Origin: an uncultured Litoreibacter sp.
Lineage (GTDB): Bacteria > Pseudomonadota > Alphaproteobacteria > Rhodobacterales > Rhodobacteraceae
Length of the DNA: 64,000 nucleotides
Assembly: GCA_947492995.1 (NCBI GenBank)
Contig: CANLOU010000001.1
Span: forward strand, 1,001,001-1,065,000
Reading direction: 5' to 3'
Shown: in pieces, positions 33,355-42,255 of the stretch
Numbering within the stretch: the first letter of the stretch is position 1
Layout of the letters: each line of letters opens with the position of its first letter
The notes under the pieces: model-generated
Told to the model about the DNA's origin: nothing
Database searches by the model: none
What the model saw: the letters and a program-made list of their open reading frames with translations, nothing else
Position numbers and translations under genes: made by a program

Positions 33355-34563
33355 TTACGCCATATGGGCGCGGGTGAACTGGGCTGCAAGCTCTACATGG
33401 GATGACCAGCGGAATTGGTCCACGGGTTGCACCCAATCCAGGCGATACCCGCCTTTAATTAACATTTCTGCATCACGCGCAAAAGTGGCCGGGTTGCACG
33501 ACACCGCGGCGATGCGAGGCACGTCGGACTTGGCCAATTCGATACTTTGCGCTTCGGCCCCAGCACGTGGCGGGTCGATGATAACCGCTTCGGTCTTTTT
33601 CAGCTCTGATGCCAAGACGGGCCGTCGAAACAAGTCGCGGGTCTCGGCCTTGACGCGTTTCAATCCTGTCGCCTGCCGCCACCCTTGGTCCAGCGCGTCG
33701 ATCAGGGCTTTCTCGCCCTCCAACGCCCAGACCTCGGCGGTCCTTGCGGCTGGCAAGGAAAAGGTGCCGCAGCCTGCGAACAGGTCCGCCACCTGTTTCG
33801 CGGGGCCAACGCTTTCGGTTACGCAGGACATCAATGTCTCCTGCCCATGCAGCGTCGCTTGCAAAAATGCGCCCGGCGGCGGTGTCACTTGCGCGGGACC
33901 AAATGTCTGGGCCGGAGGCACCCTTAACCCGATCACTTCCCCATCCCACGCGACGCGGGCAAACCGGTGTTGTTCGGTCAGCGCGGCAACCTCGCCTATC
34001 ACGCGCGGGTCCAGCGGCTTGCAGTTGCGCATGTCCAGATCAAGGCCATCCTCGGACACGGTGACAACCAGTTCCAGCTCGGCTTTGCGGGAGGCGGCGA
34101 TGATGGTGAACTGCTCCAACACGGGGATCGAGGCCATGATCGAGGGGTCCAGCAATTGGCAATCGGGTATCTCGACCAACACGTCTGAGGCGCGGCCATG
34201 GAACCCCACCATGGCGCCAGATTTGGTGCGCTTGCCGTGCAGTGTGGCGCGTCTGCGGCTTTGCGGGGGCGAAGTCAGGATGGGCCTCATCTCGGCCTCG
34301 ATCCCACGCGCGGCCAACCCGTTGAGCACGATGCCGGTTTTCCACTCGGCCACAAATGCGTCAGACGCGTGCTGCATCGCGCAGCCGCCGCAGCTTTTGA
34401 AATGGCGGCAGGGCGCTTTCACGCGGTCCACTGACGGTGTCACCAGACGGGCGGTGCCGTCCACCAACTCTACCTCTTCGCCGGGCAAAGTGCGGGGGAA
34501 AGGGCCCTGGTCCTCCGCCATACCAAAGCCGGAGGATGTCATGCGGGTGATAGTCACTGTCAT
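33355..34563 (-). CDS. rlmD: class I SAM-dependent 23S rRNA (uracil-5-)-methyltransferase, RlmD-like
   Basis: A 402-residue RumA/TrmA-type m5U methyltransferase. The iron-sulfur cluster motif is CRHFKSCGGCAMQH (Cys 52, 58, 61), with a fourth Cys in IPDCQLLD. The SAM-binding block is DLFAGCGTFSLPAA, followed by IIDPPRAGA, and the catalytic Cys is in AVSCNPATF. The N-terminal TRAM-like segment is short. It methylates uracil in 23S rRNA; whether the site is U1939 or another cannot be read from sequence. The start lies four bases after the upstream ABC gene stop. Confidence 0.87.
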   Translation of the reverse strand: MTVTITRMTSSGFGMAEDQGPFPRTLPGEEVELVDGTARLVTPSVDRVKAPCRHFKSCGGCAMQHASDAFVAEWKTGIVLNGLAARGIEAEMRPILTSPPQSRRRATLHGKRTKSGAMVGFHGRASDVLVEIPDCQLLDPSIMASIPVLEQFTIIAASRKAELELVVTVSEDGLDLDMRNCKPLDPRVIGEVAALTEQHRFARVAWDGEVIGLRVPPAQTFGPAQVTPPPGAFLQATLHGQETLMSCVTESVGPAKQVADLFAGCGTFSLPAARTAEVWALEGEKALIDALDQGWRQATGLKRVKAETRDLFRRPVLASELKKTEAVIIDPPRAGAEAQSIELAKSDVPRIAAVSCNPATFARDAEMLIKGGYRLDWVQPVDQFRWSSHVELAAQFTRAHMA

Positions 34564-34567
34564 GGGG

Positions 34568-36439
34568 CTACTCGGCTGCTTCTGTGATGCCTATAAAGCC
34601 GCCGGACTGCCGTTGCCAATAGCGCGCGTAAAGCCCGTCACGTTTCAGCAACTCGGCATGGGTGCCCTGTTCAACGATCTTGCCGTCCTCCAGCACGACG
34701 ATGCGGTCCATCCGCGCAATGGTGCTCAGCCGGTGGGCAATGGCGATGACGGTCTTGTCTTCCATCGCGACTTCCAAGGCGGCCTGGATCGAGGCCTCCA
34801 CCTCGCTGTCCAATGCGCTTGTTGCTTCGTCCAAAATCAGGATCGGGGCGTTTTTCAACATGGCGCGCGCCAATGCAATGCGCTGCCGCTGCCCGCCGCT
34901 CAGTTTCACGCCCCTTTCGCCCAGATGCGCCTCATACCCTTTGCGGCCCCTATGGTCCTCCAGCGTCAGAATGAAGTCATGCGCCTCTGCCTTCCGCGCG
35001 GCGGCGATCATCTCCTCTTCGGTGGCGTCAGGTCGCCCATACAAAATGTTGTCTCGCGCGGAGCGGTTGAACATCGCCGTTTCCTGCGTGACCATGCCGA
35101 TGGCCTGCCGCAAGCTGTCCTGCGTGACGGATGACACCGATTGGCCGTCAATCAGCAGCTGGCCTTTTTCCAAATCATACAACCGCAGCAGCAGCGCGAC
35201 GAAGGTCGATTTGCCGGCCCCAGACGCGCCCACCAGCCCCAGCTTTTCGCCCGGCGCGATGGTGAGCTGTACGTCGTCAATCCCGCCAATCGTGCGCCCG
35301 TAGCGAAAGGTCACGTCGTCAAAATCAATCTGCCCATCGGTCACCACCAATGGTTTGGCGTCGTGTCGATCCACCAGCCCATGTGGTGGGGTCAGGGTGC
35401 GCATCCCGTCTTCGACCTCGCCGATATTGGCGTACATCCCCATCAGCGCGAAGCTGACCCACCCTGTCATCTGCGCGATGCGGATCGACACGGAGCCCGC
35501 CGCAGCGATGTCACCTGTCGTCGCTCCGCCGCCTTGCCACAGGAGCACTGTGCCGCCGATCAACAAGATCGGCAGAATGCCTGCGGTGGTCATCAATGCG
35601 AAGCGGAAACCGGTGGACAGCGCGCCAAATTCCAACGCGCGGTCGCGCAAGGTGGCCATCGCGCCCAAGGCACTTTCGTCCTCGTGGCGCGCATGCCCAA
35701 ACAGTTTGACGGTTTTGATGTTGGTGATCGTGTCGACCACCTGCCCGGTCACCATGGTCCGCGCCCCCGCCCGCGCGGCAGAGCGTTTGCGGATGCGCGG
35801 CATAAACCAGCGGATCATGAAAATGTAGCCGGCCAACCAGACCAGCAGGACCAAAGCCATCCAGCCATTGATGGTGAATAGCAGCAGCACCGACCCGATG
35901 ATCGAGGCCAGCGCGAAAAAAACCACGTTGATGGTTTCCGCCGTCACCTCGGTCAGGGCGCGGGCGGTCTGCATTTGCTTCTGCGCGATGCGGCCTGCGA
36001 AGTCATTGTCGAAATAGTCTACCGCGTGGCCCAGCGTCCATCGGTGCAAGCGGCTTTGGATCAGCGGGTAGACATTCGGCGGCACCACGATGCCGTTGAA
36101 CGCGGCGCTTGCGCCAAACGTCAGCGGGCGCACCAGAAGGAAGAATCCGACGAACAGCACGACAAGCGGCCAGTTCATCGCGAAGAACTCCGCCGGCGCG
36201 GTCACTGTGGCGGCGTCAATGACCCAACCCAGAAGCAGCGCGGTCACGGCCTCCATCGTTCCCGCAATGGCAGAGAACAGCGCGGCGATCGCAAGCACCG
36301 GCCACGACCCCGCAAGGCACCATTTGCAAAAGGCAAATAGCGTGCGCGGCGGCGCGGTCTTGGCGGGGCTGAAGGGGTCAATCAGGTTGCCCAACCGCTC
36401 CAAAATCGGGTGTAGCCGTTCGGTGATGCGTTCAATCAT
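34568..36439 (-). CDS. ABC exporter, fused permease and ATPase (second of a pair)
   Basis: A 623-residue MsbA/multidrug-type half-transporter: six membrane helices (about 40-330), then an ATPase domain with Walker A GASGAGKST, signature LSGGQRQRIALA, Walker B ILILDEATSALD and IAHRLST. It ends YWQRQSGGF..., a tail shared with its upstream partner, whose stop overlaps its ATG (36436-36439). The two are therefore paralogous and probably form a heterodimer. The substrate (lipid, drug or peptide) is unknown. It is encoded inside the hslO-to-nav operon. Confidence 0.88.
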   Translation of the reverse strand: MIERITERLHPILERLGNLIDPFSPAKTAPPRTLFAFCKWCLAGSWPVLAIAALFSAIAGTMEAVTALLLGWVIDAATVTAPAEFFAMNWPLVVLFVGFFLLVRPLTFGASAAFNGIVVPPNVYPLIQSRLHRWTLGHAVDYFDNDFAGRIAQKQMQTARALTEVTAETINVVFFALASIIGSVLLLFTINGWMALVLLVWLAGYIFMIRWFMPRIRKRSAARAGARTMVTGQVVDTITNIKTVKLFGHARHEDESALGAMATLRDRALEFGALSTGFRFALMTTAGILPILLIGGTVLLWQGGGATTGDIAAAGSVSIRIAQMTGWVSFALMGMYANIGEVEDGMRTLTPPHGLVDRHDAKPLVVTDGQIDFDDVTFRYGRTIGGIDDVQLTIAPGEKLGLVGASGAGKSTFVALLLRLYDLEKGQLLIDGQSVSSVTQDSLRQAIGMVTQETAMFNRSARDNILYGRPDATEEEMIAAARKAEAHDFILTLEDHRGRKGYEAHLGERGVKLSGGQRQRIALARAMLKNAPILILDEATSALDSEVEASIQAALEVAMEDKTVIAIAHRLSTIARMDRIVVLEDGKIVEQGTHAELLKRDGLYARYWQRQSGGFIGITEAAE

Positions 36440-38280
36440 TCCGCCGCCTCGGTGGTGTTCAGGAAGCCGCCCGATTGCCGCTGCCAGAACCCAGCATATA
36501 GCCCGCCTTGCGCCAAAAGCGCGTCATGTGTGCCGTTTTCGACAATTGTGCCGCCTTCAATCACGACGATGCGGTCCAACTGGGCGATGGTGCTCAATCG
36601 GTGGGCAATCGCGATCACGGTTTTGCCCTCCATCACGCCGTAAAGCGTGTCTTGGATGGCCGCTTCGACCTCGCTGTCCAACGCGCTTGTCGCTTCGTCC
36701 AGCACCAGGATCGGGGCGTTCTTCAAGATCACCCGCGCCAAGGTCACCCGCTGCCGCTGTCCACCTGACAATTTCACGCCGCGCTCACCCACCTGCGCGT
36801 CGTACCCCCTGCGCCCCTCGGGGTCGCTGAGGTCCAGGATGAACTCGTGTGCCTGCGCCCGCTTCGCGGCCTCGATCATCTGTTCTTCAGTCGCATCAGG
36901 CCGCCCGTACAAAATGTTGTCGCGCACAGACCGGTGCAGCAACGCGCTGTCTTGGCTGACCATGCCAATCGCGTGGCGCAGGCTGTCCTGCGTCACGTCA
37001 CGGATGTTCTGCCCGTCGATCAGCACATCGCCTTGTTCGGCGTCGTAAAAACGCAATAGCAGTTTCACCAATGTCGATTTGCCCGAGCCGGACCGCCCGA
37101 CAATCCCGACCTTCTCGCCCGAGGCAATGCTCAGCGTCAGATTATCCAGCCCGCCCACACCGCCGCCATAGGTATGGGACAACGCTTGCACGTCGATCTT
37201 GCCGTCGGTCAGCTTCAATGGCGTCGCGCCTTTCTTGTCCACCAGGGTGATCGGCTGCGCGATGGTTTCCATGCCCTCTGATACAACACCCAGCGAGCGG
37301 AAGAACGACGTCAGCGCCCACATGATCCATCCCGTCATGGCGTTCAACCGCAGCGTCAGCGCGGTTGCCGCGGCCACGACGCCAACGGATGCGGTGCCTT
37401 GGACCCACAACCAAATGGCCCATCCCACAACGCCCACGATCAGCAACCCGTTCAGGGTCATAAGCATCAGATCCATCTTGGTGAAGATGCGCATCTCGGC
37501 CGCAAAGGTGGTGCGGGCGTTTTCAATCGCCTCCTTCGCAAAGTCGATTTCGCTGTCGTGATGCGCAAACAATTTCACCGAATGGATGTTGGTATAGCTG
37601 TCCACCACGCGGCCCGTCACTTGGCTGCGCGCATCTGAAGATGCCTTCGATGCAGGCCCAACCCGTTTGATGGTCCATGCCATCAGCCATGCGTAAAGCG
37701 CCAGCCAAATCAGCAGGGGCAGCATCAAGCGTGGGTCGCCGCCCCACAGCAAAACCGCCGCCCCGACCAGATAGGCAATCGAAAAGGTGATGGCGTCGAA
37801 CACCTGAAACACTGCCTCACCCGCTGCAGGAGGGGTCTGCATGATCCGGTTCGCGATGCGCCCTGCAAAGTCGTTCTCGAACCAACCCACCGATTGCCGC
37901 AACACATGTTTATGCGCCCGCCAGCGGAATAGCGTGCCGTAATTGGGCAGGATGGCGTTGTTCAAAATGCCAACGTCGAACGCCTGAATAATGGGCCGTA
38001 GGAACACGATGAACATGGCAACCGCAAACACCTCCCAGCCGTAATCAGCCAGGAAGGTTGTGGGCTCCGCTTCGCCCAACACATCGACGATGCGGCCCAT
38101 GTAGTAAATCAGCCAGACCTCAACAGCGGCCACGATGACGGACATGATGGCGGCGATCCAGAAAAGCCGTTTGAAAGGCACGGAATAGGCTTTGATGAAC
38201 GGCCATATCTTGGTCGGCGGGACGTCGACTTCGTCATACGCCTCGTAGGGATCGACCAGATTTTCGAAGTATTTGAACAT
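36436..38280 (-). CDS. ABC exporter, fused permease and ATPase (first of a pair)
   Basis: A 614-residue half-transporter with six membrane helices and an ATPase domain: Walker A GRSGSGKST, signature LSGGQRQRVTLA, Walker B ILVLDEATSALD and IAHRLST. It starts 36 bases after the LysE gene. The C-terminal QRQSGGFLN tail matches that of the second exporter gene, and both begin with a similar acidic N-terminal extension (NLVDPYEAY / NLIDPFSPA), which points to gene duplication and pairing. Both copies keep intact Walker A, Walker B and signature motifs. The Walker B Asp is followed by Glu in both, so neither ATP site looks degenerate. Confidence 0.88.
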   Translation of the reverse strand: MFKYFENLVDPYEAYDEVDVPPTKIWPFIKAYSVPFKRLFWIAAIMSVIVAAVEVWLIYYMGRIVDVLGEAEPTTFLADYGWEVFAVAMFIVFLRPIIQAFDVGILNNAILPNYGTLFRWRAHKHVLRQSVGWFENDFAGRIANRIMQTPPAAGEAVFQVFDAITFSIAYLVGAAVLLWGGDPRLMLPLLIWLALYAWLMAWTIKRVGPASKASSDARSQVTGRVVDSYTNIHSVKLFAHHDSEIDFAKEAIENARTTFAAEMRIFTKMDLMLMTLNGLLIVGVVGWAIWLWVQGTASVGVVAAATALTLRLNAMTGWIMWALTSFFRSLGVVSEGMETIAQPITLVDKKGATPLKLTDGKIDVQALSHTYGGGVGGLDNLTLSIASGEKVGIVGRSGSGKSTLVKLLLRFYDAEQGDVLIDGQNIRDVTQDSLRHAIGMVSQDSALLHRSVRDNILYGRPDATEEQMIEAAKRAQAHEFILDLSDPEGRRGYDAQVGERGVKLSGGQRQRVTLARVILKNAPILVLDEATSALDSEVEAAIQDTLYGVMEGKTVIAIAHRLSTIAQLDRIVVIEGGTIVENGTHDALLAQGGLYAGFWQRQSGGFLNTTEAAE

Positions 38281-38316
38281 TAGAACGCCTCATCGCAGCC
38301 GTTCCGTATATCGGGT

Positions 38317-38904
38317 TTAGGACAGGATTACCATCACCGCTGATGCGGCAAGCGCGATTGCCATGGTGGTCGTAAAGATCCGCCACGCTTGGGGGGTGGT
38401 CAAAAGGTAGGTTAGCAGCGATCCCGCATAGGTCCAAAACAGGCAAACAAAAAGGTTTAGACCCGAAAACGCGGTGGCCAGCCTGATGGCCTCGCCAGTG
38501 GGGGACAGCCCTGCGCTATATCCCGCCGATGCGGCAAGCGCCACGGCCCAGACTTTGGGGTTCACCCACTGAAACAGCACGGCTTCAACAAAGGTGAACG
38601 GGCGGTCCTTCGCTTGCGCCTGCGGGCCGGAGCGGGAGATGAACAGCTTATACGCCATCCACAAAATCCATCCCACCGCGACCAGTTTCAAGGCAAAGGC
38701 CAGCGTCGGCTGCGCCAACAGCAACGCGCCAATGCCGAACCCCGTCAGGCCAGAGGTTACTCCCACGCCTGCGGCGACGCCCAGCACATGTGGCAAAGTC
38801 GGCTTGAACCCAAATCGCGCGCCCGACGCTGTCAGCAAGATGACATTCGGCCCCGGCGAGAACAGCCCCGCGAAGACGAACAGATATAGCGGGTCGATGG
38901 TCAC
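38317..38904 (-). CDS. LysE/RhtB-family amino acid exporter
   Basis: A 195-residue membrane protein with five to six helices. The family start is visible in FAGLFSPGPNVILLTASGARFGFKP, and the mid-protein WVNPKVWAVALAAS is typical of LysE/RhtB proteins. It exports an amino acid or homoserine-lactone-like compound; the substrate cannot be predicted. The GTG start overlaps the stop of the upstream CCA-type gene (GTGA, 38901-38904). Confidence 0.9.
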   Translation of the reverse strand: MTIDPLYLFVFAGLFSPGPNVILLTASGARFGFKPTLPHVLGVAAGVGVTSGLTGFGIGALLLAQPTLAFALKLVAVGWILWMAYKLFISRSGPQAQAKDRPFTFVEAVLFQWVNPKVWAVALAASAGYSAGLSPTGEAIRLATAFSGLNLFVCLFWTYAGSLLTYLLTTPQAWRIFTTTMAIALAASAVMVILS

Positions 38905-40049
38905 TGGGCTAGCAGGTCTTCGCGGGTCATCGCGAAGTCAGATGCAATCCACTTGGCCTGCAATTCCTTGATCCGGGCGCCCAAAGCTGCCCCCTCATAG
39001 GCCGGCATCAGGTCGCCCGCGTTCAGCGGAAAGGTTGCGCCCGCGGCTTTGGCAATCTGGTTTTCCAAATCTGGTGCAGGGGGGTGCTGCATGGCAACGG
39101 CCATCACCAAGGCGACGTTTCGGGCATGATCTGCCCCGTGATGGAAAGCCATCTCCGCAATCGGGCGCTGCGCGGCCAAATCCGCACGGGCCAGCTGCAA
39201 ATGGGCTGCGTCAGTTTTTGACAGCCGCCAATTGTCCTTCAGGTCCTTGCCGCCCAAAGCCAAAGCGCGTCGCAGCCAGTCTGGCGCGATACCGTCCTCA
39301 AAATAAACCAGCGGGGCCAGAAGCCCAGCGTCTGCGCCGGGCATCACCCGCGCCAAAATCCCTGATTGCCCCATTGACGCGACTGCGGGTGCGGGGTCAG
39401 GCGCGGCCAGTAGCTTGCGCATCTCCGCCCCGATGCGTTCGCGCGAGAGCGCGTCTAAACCGTCGGCGCCCTCGGCACATGCAGCCAATCCGTCTGCATT
39501 AATGCCGCCGTCAGGGTCGCCATACCACGCAGTGAATCTGAAAAACCGCAGGATGCGCAGGTGATCCTCTGCAATGCGCTGATGGGCGTCGCCAATGAAC
39601 CGGACCCGTCGTTCTGCAATGTCGGCAAGCCCGTCAACGGTGTCGATGACCACGCCATCCGCCCCCACGTAAAGCGCATTCATGGTAAAGTCGCGCCGCT
39701 TGGCATCCTCTTCCAGGGAGTTGGAATAGGCCACGGTTGCATGCCGCCCGTCTGTGTCGATGTCGGTCCGAAAGGTTGTGATCTCGAAAGGGGTGCCGCC
39801 TGATATGACCGTGACGGTGCCATGATCTATGCCAGTGGGGATGACCCGCAAATCGGCCTCTTCGCATAAGGCTTGCACGACTTCGGGGGGCGCATTTGTG
39901 GCCATGTCAATATCAGCTACCGGAGCATCCAGCAGCGCGTTTCTAACGCACCCACCTACGCAAAACAGCTGGTGGCCGGCCCTGTCAAAAAGTCCAAACA
40001 GGGCCTGCGTTTCGTCGCTGTCCAGCCAAGCGCCGGTCACTTTGGTCAT
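38901..40049 (-). CDS. CCA-adding-type tRNA nucleotidyltransferase
   Basis: A 382-residue class II nucleotidyltransferase. The head domain has LFCVGGCVRNALLDAPVADIDMATN (metal Asp pair in DID) and RRDFTMNALYV, with neck motif RIAEDHLRILRFFRF. These match the CCA-adding enzyme or poly(A)-polymerase-like group, and the length fits alphaproteobacterial CCA enzymes. It adds or repairs the 3' CCA of tRNA. ATG 40049 overlaps the NUDIX stop (ATGA); the open extension to 40154 lies inside that gene. Confidence 0.88.
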   Translation of the reverse strand: MTKVTGAWLDSDETQALFGLFDRAGHQLFCVGGCVRNALLDAPVADIDMATNAPPEVVQALCEEADLRVIPTGIDHGTVTVISGGTPFEITTFRTDIDTDGRHATVAYSNSLEEDAKRRDFTMNALYVGADGVVIDTVDGLADIAERRVRFIGDAHQRIAEDHLRILRFFRFTAWYGDPDGGINADGLAACAEGADGLDALSRERIGAEMRKLLAAPDPAPAVASMGQSGILARVMPGADAGLLAPLVYFEDGIAPDWLRRALALGGKDLKDNWRLSKTDAAHLQLARADLAAQRPIAEMAFHHGADHARNVALVMAVAMQHPPAPDLENQIAKAAGATFPLNAGDLMPAYEGAALGARIKELQAKWIASDFAMTREDLLAQ

Positions 40050-40651
40050 ATCGCCACCCGTTCCGCCAAGGCCCGCAGCATGCGCGCGGTCGCTCCCCAG
40101 ATGTAATATGGCCCGTAAGGCACCGCGTAATAGCGGCGTTTGGTGCCGCGCCACATCCGGCCTTCGATGACGTAGTTTTCGGGCGTCAAAACATGTGCCA
40201 GCGGGGCCTCGAACACCTCCGCCACCTCACCGGCTTCGGCAACCGTGTCAAACGGGCGCAGCAACCGGCCAACATGTGGCGTGACGTTAAAGCCTGTGAC
40301 AGTTTCATGCGGTGGCAGGGTTCCCAACATGTCGACATGCTCGGATGGTAGGCCAATCTCTTCGCGGGCCTCGCGCAACGCTGCGGCCTCAAGGCTGGCA
40401 TCGGTTGGGTCTTTCTTGCCGCCCGGAAACGCGATTTGGCCGGGGTGGTGTTTCAAGCCCGATGCGCGTTTGGTCAGGGTGACGCTTGGCGCATCACCAA
40501 GGTCGTTAATCAGAATCAAAACTGCCGCGTCGCGCAGCTTGCGCCCCTCAGGCAGGACCACATCGGCGTTCAGATCAAAATCGGAAGAGGCCACGCCGGG
40601 TTTGCCCAGCGCGGCCTCAACGCGTTTTGTCAGATCACTTGAGCGGGTCAT
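40046..40651 (-). CDS. NUDIX hydrolase, CoA pyrophosphatase type
   Basis: A 201-residue NUDIX protein. The box is complete in two parts: GGKKDPTDASLEAAALRE then AREEIGL. Just before it KHHPGQIAFPGG matches the CoA-pyrophosphatase signature, so the likely reaction is hydrolysis of CoA to 3',5'-ADP and 4'-phosphopantetheine (NudL type). The start ATG 40651 overlaps the 3' end of hslO by 17 bases; an ATG 18 bases further upstream is also possible. Its stop overlaps the CCA-type gene. Confidence 0.85.
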   Translation of the reverse strand: MTRSSDLTKRVEAALGKPGVASSDFDLNADVVLPEGRKLRDAAVLILINDLGDAPSVTLTKRASGLKHHPGQIAFPGGKKDPTDASLEAAALREAREEIGLPSEHVDMLGTLPPHETVTGFNVTPHVGRLLRPFDTVAEAGEVAEVFEAPLAHVLTPENYVIEGRMWRGTKRRYYAVPYGPYYIWGATARMLRALAERVAI

Positions 40652-41636
40652 CCGCGCCTTCCGCTTCAAACCCCAGCGTTGCCGGGTCCAGCACGTAGTG
40701 GGACCCGCAGAACTGGCAATCCGCCGTCAATGTGCCCTCATCGGTGGTCATATGTGCGATGTCCTTGGCCGAATAGATCGACATGGACTGCCGCACCTTG
40801 TCCTCCGAACAGGTGCATCCGAACCGGATCGGCTGCGGGTCGTAGACCAGCGGTGCTTCCTCGTGAAACAGGCGTGTCAGCAGGTCTGTCGGGGCCACGG
40901 ATGGGCCGATCAGCTCAAGTTCTTCGACCGTGTCCAGCAGGATATTGGCGCGGTTCCAGTTTTCACCTTCCTCGCCCTCCAACAGGTCGCCGCTTTCCAG
41001 CAGCCCCTTTTCACCGGTTGCACCATCCTTGGCCATCAAGGGCGAAGCCTTTGGCATATGTTGCAACATCACGCCGCCCGCCCGCCAAGACGCGTCTTGG
41101 CCGGGTTCCTGCGACCGCCCATAGGTCAGCGAGAACCGCGTCGGCAGCTGCTCGGACTGCGCGAAATAGGTGCCAGCGCAGGTCGCAAGACTGCCGCCCG
41201 CAAGCGGGGTGATCCCTTGGTAAGGCTGCATGTCGTCGCCTTGGTCGATCAGGATCGCAAAGAAGCCTTTGCCGATCTGGTCAAAATGCGGGGCATTCGG
41301 GCCCAGTTCCTGATCGTCGTAGCTGGCATAGGCGCGGATACGCGCGGGCTGCCCGTCCTCGGTCGGCCCGTAGTAATCCGTCGCGATCAGCCGCAATGGC
41401 CCGTCGCCACGAATTTGCAGCGACAGTTTCCAGCGCAGGTCGATTGTTTGCCCGATCAACGCGGTCAGCAACGCAGCTTCGGCCACGGCGGCCTCCACGG
41501 CCGGTGGGTAATTGTGCTGCGACAGCACCTGATCCAACACTCCGTCCAGCCGCGCCACGCGGCCACGGATGTCGGAATTGTCCAGTTGGAATGGCAGGAC
41601 CGTGTCGTCCCACGCGATTTTTTGTCCAAGTGTCAT
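40635..41636 (-). CDS. hslO: Hsp33-family redox chaperone
   Basis: A 333-residue Hsp33 protein. The C-terminal zinc switch is visible as CTCSEDK and CQFCGSHY (CxC...CxxC, near residues 260-315), which releases zinc when oxidised and activates the holdase. The N-terminal substrate domain includes LRWKLSLQIRGDGPLRLI. ATG 41636 is preferred because AAAGGG lies nine bases upstream and Hsp33 proteins begin near here; the frame open to 41702 has a low-complexity start. It is the promoter-proximal gene of the operon down to the sodium channel. Confidence 0.9.
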   Translation of the reverse strand: MTLGQKIAWDDTVLPFQLDNSDIRGRVARLDGVLDQVLSQHNYPPAVEAAVAEAALLTALIGQTIDLRWKLSLQIRGDGPLRLIATDYYGPTEDGQPARIRAYASYDDQELGPNAPHFDQIGKGFFAILIDQGDDMQPYQGITPLAGGSLATCAGTYFAQSEQLPTRFSLTYGRSQEPGQDASWRAGGVMLQHMPKASPLMAKDGATGEKGLLESGDLLEGEEGENWNRANILLDTVEELELIGPSVAPTDLLTRLFHEEAPLVYDPQPIRFGCTCSEDKVRQSMSIYSAKDIAHMTTDEGTLTADCQFCGSHYVLDPATLGFEAEGADDPLK

Positions 41637-41814
41637 GGGGATACCCTTTGCGCCTTTGGTTGGCATACCGCGTCTATATAGGGGGGGCAATCCTGTGACC
41701 AAGGGGGTGGCTGTGCGCTGGGGGCATCGCCGCTGCCCGAAATTCGCATGGCATCACCTGCGGAGCGGTGCCAAACTGGCGCGACAGGGCATGCGTCAAC
41801 GGGGCCGTTCGAAG

Positions 41815-42255
41815 ATGATAAGAAGATATGGCGAGACCATACAGCGCGACCGGCGCTACAAAGCGCGCCCGGGCGCTTACGCGATCTTATGGGCAGGGGG
41901 CTATGTCTTGACGACCTTTCAGGCGCAGCCTCACCCTGAATTTCAGCTGCCCGGCGGAGGCATTGATCCCAAAGAAAGCCCTGTGCGCGCGCTGCATCGC
42001 GAGGTCATAGAAGAAACGGGCTGGACCATTTCGACCCCCCGTCGGCTTGGGGCTTTTCGCAGATTCGTCTACATGCCAGATTACGGTTTCTGGGCGGAGA
42101 AGATTTGCCACGTCTATCTGGCGCGTCCCTGTTTTCGTAAGTCTGCGCCAACCGAACAGCACCACACCGCGATTTGGCTTCCGCCTGAAGATGCTGTGAG
42201 CAAGATCGCAAACCCTGGTGACAACGCCTTCTTACGGGCCGTTTTTCGCCTTTAG
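41815..42255 (+). CDS. NUDIX hydrolase
   Basis: A 146-residue NUDIX protein with an intact box: GGGIDPKESPVRALHRE then VIEETGW. The part FRRFVYMPDYGFWAEKICHVY is characteristic of a roseobacter group without assigned substrate. ATG 41815 is chosen from the family start; the frame is open to 41569, but the extra residues are Arg-rich and lie opposite hslO. It overlaps the convergent phosphatase gene by 24 bases. Confidence 0.8.
   Translation: MIRRYGETIQRDRRYKARPGAYAILWAGGYVLTTFQAQPHPEFQLPGGGIDPKESPVRALHREVIEETGWTISTPRRLGAFRRFVYMPDYGFWAEKICHVYLARPCFRKSAPTEQHHTAIWLPPEDAVSKIANPGDNAFLRAVFRL

Noticed and set aside
33374-35134. 586-residue open frame on the plus strand
   Set aside because: It is antisense to the rlmD-like and ABC genes, which have full family motifs. 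Ser/Cys/Arg-rich content is typical of a GC-rich shadow frame.
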